From assembly GCA_965215315.1 (NCBI GenBank), contig CBDCDB010000008.1:1302001-1366000 (forward strand): 64,000 nt of DNA, written 5' to 3'. Of this stretch, positions 61,325-64,000 are shown in pieces. Origin of the DNA: Truepera sp965215315. Its GTDB lineage: Bacteria > Deinococcota > Deinococci > Deinococcales > Trueperaceae. The stretch's first letter is position 1. Every line of letters starts with the position of its first letter. The position numbers and the translations under genes were made by a program. Below the pieces are notes generated by a model. It ran no database searches. It was given only the letters and a program-made list of their open reading frames with translations, and was not told where the DNA came from.

Positions 61325-62017
61325 TCACGGTGCCGACGCCCGCAGCAGCTCTCTAAGTTTGGCGTAGAGTTCACGGGCTGCGTCCGGGTCGCTGCCGTAG
61401 CCGCCATAGGTGTTGAGCAGTCTAGCGGCTCCCAACCCCTTACCGTCCGCTTTGAGGCGGTCAACGAGTTTGTCGATAGCCTGCTGCCCCGCAGATTTGA
61501 CGACCGGTGGGGCGTCAGACTGAGCTTCGGAGGCTGCGGCTTGGGCAGGTTCAGGTCGTACAGCGGAGGCCGGTTGCGGAACTGATTGGGCGGTACCCTC
61601 TTCGTCACCTGACAAGTCGGGTTCGTAGAGGGGCTGCTGCTGTTCAGGGTCGTAATCCACCCACGGCAGTTCGTCCAGTACGACCGCCGGACGGAGACCG
61701 AACAGGGCGGCGGCAGCGGCGAGAGCGTCGTCGGCAGTGCCGTTCAGGTCGGTTTCGGTAGTGTAGGGAGCCACGGCAGCTTTAGAAGTGCCCGCGATAC
61801 TGAGCGTGCAGACCAGCCCACGTTCACCTAGAGCGGCAAACCCCTGTGACCAGCCGCCTACCCCGAGAACTGCGTCGAACCGCGCCGCGAGTGCCGCTGC
61901 CCGGAGCTGTGGGCTTACCTGAGCGCTCAGGCGGTCGGGTGACAACTTGACGACGCGCCAGACGAGGTCGGAAGCAGAAAAAGGTGCAGCGAGAGCGTTC
62001 CACGAGATAACGTCCAC
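61325..62017 (-). CDS. DdrA/Rad52-like DNA-binding protein (putative)
   Basis: 230 aa from GTG 62017, set by a TATACT box 7 nt upstream. The N-terminal ~125 residues resemble the Rad52/Rad22-type fold of Deinococcus DdrA: LAAPFSASDLVWRVVKLSPD, ARFDAVLGVGGWSQGFAALG, VCTLSIAG and DDALAAAAALFGL ... LPWVDYDPEQQQ. A charged Pro/Ala linker follows, then a helical C-terminus AIDKLVDRLKADGKGLGAARLLNTYGGYG. DdrA binds 3-prime DNA ends and protects them after irradiation. Homology is judged by pattern only. Confidence 0.55.
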   Translation of the reverse strand: MDVISWNALAAPFSASDLVWRVVKLSPDRLSAQVSPQLRAAALAARFDAVLGVGGWSQGFAALGERGLVCTLSIAGTSKAAVAPYTTETDLNGTADDALAAAAALFGLRPAVVLDELPWVDYDPEQQQPLYEPDLSGDEEGTAQSVPQPASAVRPEPAQAAASEAQSDAPPVVKSAGQQAIDKLVDRLKADGKGLGAARLLNTYGGYGSDPDAARELYAKLRELLRASAP

Positions 62018-62024
62018 GAAACTT

Positions 62025-62030
62025 AGTATA
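62025..62030 (-). promoter_or_regulatory. -10 box TATACT for the DdrA-like gene, leaderless
   Basis: On the minus strand it ends 7 nt before GTG 62017. Confidence 0.55.
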
Positions 62031-62259
62031 ACGGGAGTCACGCCCTGGGGGGAGGCGTGCTTTCTTACTTTCTTGTGCGTGGCAGGTAAGATCCCACACT
62101 AAAATGTCGTACTGGGATGTTATGACCCCAGCCTTGACCGCTATACCGGGTTGAGCTGAACTGCCGGGCTGAAGTGGAGCTCGAGGCTAAAAGTATCTCA
62201 CCTGAAGCGTTTACCTGCCCGTACGGAAGCCGTCCCGCAGAAGCGCTAAACGAGGCGCA

Positions 62260-62265
62260 TATAAT
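62260..62265 (+). promoter_or_regulatory. Consensus -10 box TATAAT, leaderless
   Basis: Ends 6 nt before ATG 62272; no ribosome-binding site. Confidence 0.65.
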
Positions 62266-62271
62266 GCAGCT

Positions 62272-64000
62272 ATGTTGTTCTTCCGACCCATCCCCCAGCT
62301 GCGCTACGCCGTAATTCTGATTGCAGCGCTGTTTACTGGCGCGTACGCGCAGAATGTGCAGCTCAGCACCCTTACGCCCGTTGCCGGAAAAAACGTGAGC
62401 GTTACTGGCAATGCGCTCAACCCTGGAAGCCAGGTGACGGCGCAGCTGACCGCGCCGGGGGGCCGGGTCTCACGCGAAAGTGCGCAGGTCGGGGACAAGG
62501 GCCGGTTTCGTTTAGAGATTACCATCCCGACAGGCGGGCGGTATCAGCTGGTGGTGCGGGGGCAGGGCGTTGAAAAGACGTGGCAGTTTACCGTACCCAA
62601 ACCGCCGCAGACGCCACAGACCCGGCCGACAGCTAAGCCTACCCGACTCACCCCAGAACCGGATCCGTTCGACGTTGCCACCCTCGAGGTCACACGTACC
62701 GAAAACGGGCTTAATGCGTTTCAGGACGGTGCACCTCTCTGGGAGCTAAGCTTCCCCGAAGGCAGCGGTTCGACCACGCCGCCCCTTCTTCAGCGCGGCG
62801 CAGAGGCCGACGCGCAGCTTTATCTCGGGCACGGCAACAGTGTGCTGAAACTAGAGCCTCAAACCGGCAGCGTTCTGGGGCGTTTTATCGTTTCCGGGCC
62901 GGTCGCACGTTTGGAAATAATTGACGACGAGACCGTCGGCGTGACGGTGCAGCATTCGGAGGGGCTGTTGGAGCGCTTTACCCTGCGGGGCGGTGAGCTG
63001 CAAGAGCCGGTCAGGTTCGGGAGCGACCCCAGAACGTTTTTCTACCTCCGCGCCGAGGCGAACGTCTCAAAGCTGACAGCGCAGCTTCGCCGCGACCCGA
63101 CCAACCCGTGGCTCTATCTGGCGTTAGGGCTTAACCAAAAAGACTCGAGAACGGCGCAGGCAAATTTTACGGCAGCTCTCAGAAGGGCAACGACCTTTTA
63201 CGACCTTGCCGGACTTGCAACTGTCCTCGAGGCTCAAGGAGAAAGGGCACTTGCCGAGCGTGCTTTTGACGGGGCGATGAAAGACTTTGCGGCAAAGGGC
63301 TACGACCCACGGTTGCTGACAGACGAAACGCTCGAGACCGCCTACAACTTTCCGCTGAAGCCGCTGCAAAACGCGTTGGCTAAGCAAGACGACCTCAGCG
63401 CTGGCAGGTGGGCCGCGCGTCTGTGGCTCGCCGCGCCGAGGGTGCCGGGGGCAGCCGAAGCGTTTGCCGGATACGCCGCCCTGCTCCGGCGGGTTGGCAC
63501 ATCCGCTGAGGCGGCGCTCTGGGAAGGTCGCGCGGCCCAGCAGACAGCGTCCGGGGAGGGTAGCCTCGAGCGCCTCGGCTTAACGCTGGCCCGCGCCGGT
63601 TGGGGCTTTGTTCCGGCTCTCTTCGTCGCCTTTTTCGCGCTACACCTTACGCTCCTTGCCAAATACGCCCGCCCGCGCCGCAGTGACCGTATCGGCGGAC
63701 GGTTGCCCTGGCTGTTTGCCCTGCGTTACGACACCCTGAGCGAAAAGTTCGTGCTGCTCGCGCTGCTCGCGCTGATCCTCGTCTCAGCGGCGCTCGGCAA
63801 CTGGGCCGCGCGGGGTGAACCGCCCGCACAGGTCATAGGCTCCGGCACGTTGGCGAACCGGGCGGCGCAAGCGTATCTAGAGGGTGTGGTTCAAAGGGCG
63901 GATGACGGCCCGCGCACGGCTTTCATCCGGGGCACAGCGCAGCAGCTTGCAGGAGAAACCGCTCAAGTTGAACCGCTTTTACGGGCGGCTGGAGCCTACG
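62272..64000 (+). CDS. Exported membrane protein, partial at the right edge
   Basis: 576 codons are open from ATG 62272 to the window end. Signal peptide YAVILIAALFTGAYAQ; an Ig-like beta domain (NVQLSTLTPVAGKNVSVTGNAL); a Pro/Thr linker (PKPPQTPQTRPTAKPTRLTPEP); a region like one or two PQQ-type propeller blades (QLYLGHGNSVLKLEPQTGSVLG); TPR-like helices (LYLALGLNQKDSRTAQANF); then two membrane helices (WGFVPALFVAFFALHLTLLA; FVLLALLALILVSAALG). No family recognised; the C-terminus is missing. Confidence 0.7.
   Translation, partial: MLFFRPIPQLRYAVILIAALFTGAYAQNVQLSTLTPVAGKNVSVTGNALNPGSQVTAQLTAPGGRVSRESAQVGDKGRFRLEITIPTGGRYQLVVRGQGVEKTWQFTVPKPPQTPQTRPTAKPTRLTPEPDPFDVATLEVTRTENGLNAFQDGAPLWELSFPEGSGSTTPPLLQRGAEADAQLYLGHGNSVLKLEPQTGSVLGRFIVSGPVARLEIIDDETVGVTVQHSEGLLERFTLRGGELQEPVRFGSDPRTFFYLRAEANVSKLTAQLRRDPTNPWLYLALGLNQKDSRTAQANFTAALRRATTFYDLAGLATVLEAQGERALAERAFDGAMKDFAAKGYDPRLLTDETLETAYNFPLKPLQNALAKQDDLSAGRWAARLWLAAPRVPGAAEAFAGYAALLRRVGTSAEAALWEGRAAQQTASGEGSLERLGLTLARAGWGFVPALFVAFFALHLTLLAKYARPRRSDRIGGRLPWLFALRYDTLSEKFVLLALLALILVSAALGNWAARGEPPAQVIGSGTLANRAAQAYLEGVVQRADDGPRTAFIRGTAQQLAGETAQVEPLLRAAGAY

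Noticed and set aside
61291..61608. N-terminal extension of the metallophosphoesterase
   Set aside because: It overlaps the DdrA-like gene antagonistically in frame and has no conserved residues; GTG 61290 begins just before the conserved core.
1..64000. CRISPR arrays, tRNA and rRNA genes
   Set aside because: No regularly spaced repeats, cloverleaf or rRNA sequence was seen on either strand.

Overview
The window looks like a chromosomal segment of a Deinococcota bacterium, most likely Trueperaceae or a relative. This is an inference from gene content: a xanthorhodopsin-like rhodopsin, a DdrA/Rad52-like protein, topoisomerase IB, a Cys-type SelD next to MnmH, and many genes whose start codon lies 5-8 nt after a TANNNT -10 box, the leaderless arrangement common in Deinococcus. 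GC content looks moderately high, and two short words (CTCGAG and CCGTAAA/TTTACGG) recur far above chance.

Layout. 1-6.9 kb: partial metallopeptidase lipoprotein, selenium pair mnmH-selD, pilT, topoisomerase IB, WYL regulator. 7-8.2 kb: two decayed genes (DUF1801-like, DinB-like). 8.2-15.2 kb: CrtC/AttH-like lipoprotein, two cyclophilins, GNAT, TauE/SafE permease, DUF421 protein, S8-like peptidase lipoprotein. 15.2-20.0 kb: mobile-element island (intact-looking IS3 element with a -1 frameshift heptamer, IS630, IS5 remnant, broken FNT transporter gene, and a ~133 bp repeat present as an inverted pair). 20.1-24.7 kb: acyl-CoA ligase, SDR, cobalamin riboswitch with btuC-like permease, histidine phosphatase. 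24.9-32.0 kb: variant histidine phosphatase, small proteins, VUT transporter, thioesterase, response regulator, GDPD, purS-purC-purB.

32-42.3 kb: membrane proteins, then an arabinoside-use cluster (two GH127-type proteins, one frameshifted; sugar ABC binding protein and two permeases; LacI regulator). 42.4-48.3 kb: TnpB remnant, PfkB kinase, EamA transporter, second LacI, and a trans-3-hydroxyproline pathway pair (reductase and dehydratase). 48.3-51.3 kb: TPP riboswitch controlling tenA and an HMP-type ABC permease and binding protein; then AroH. 51.5-59.9 kb: second accessory island with a truncated AI-2E gene, a DUF4388-like gene followed by a microbial rhodopsin with an unusual D-T-A motif, an ANT(6)-type adenylyltransferase, an IS110 element whose leader has a solo relative 1.5 kb upstream, a decayed IS630 and a P450 pseudogene. 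59.9-64 kb: MOSC protein, metallophosphoesterase, DdrA-like protein, and a partial secreted/membrane protein running off the right end.

The most notable points are the D-T-A rhodopsin, the two IS110 leader copies (same stem, different loop), the dispersed 133 bp repeat, the proximity of hydroxyproline and arabinofuranoside catabolism, and the two over-represented words. No tRNA, rRNA or CRISPR array was seen.
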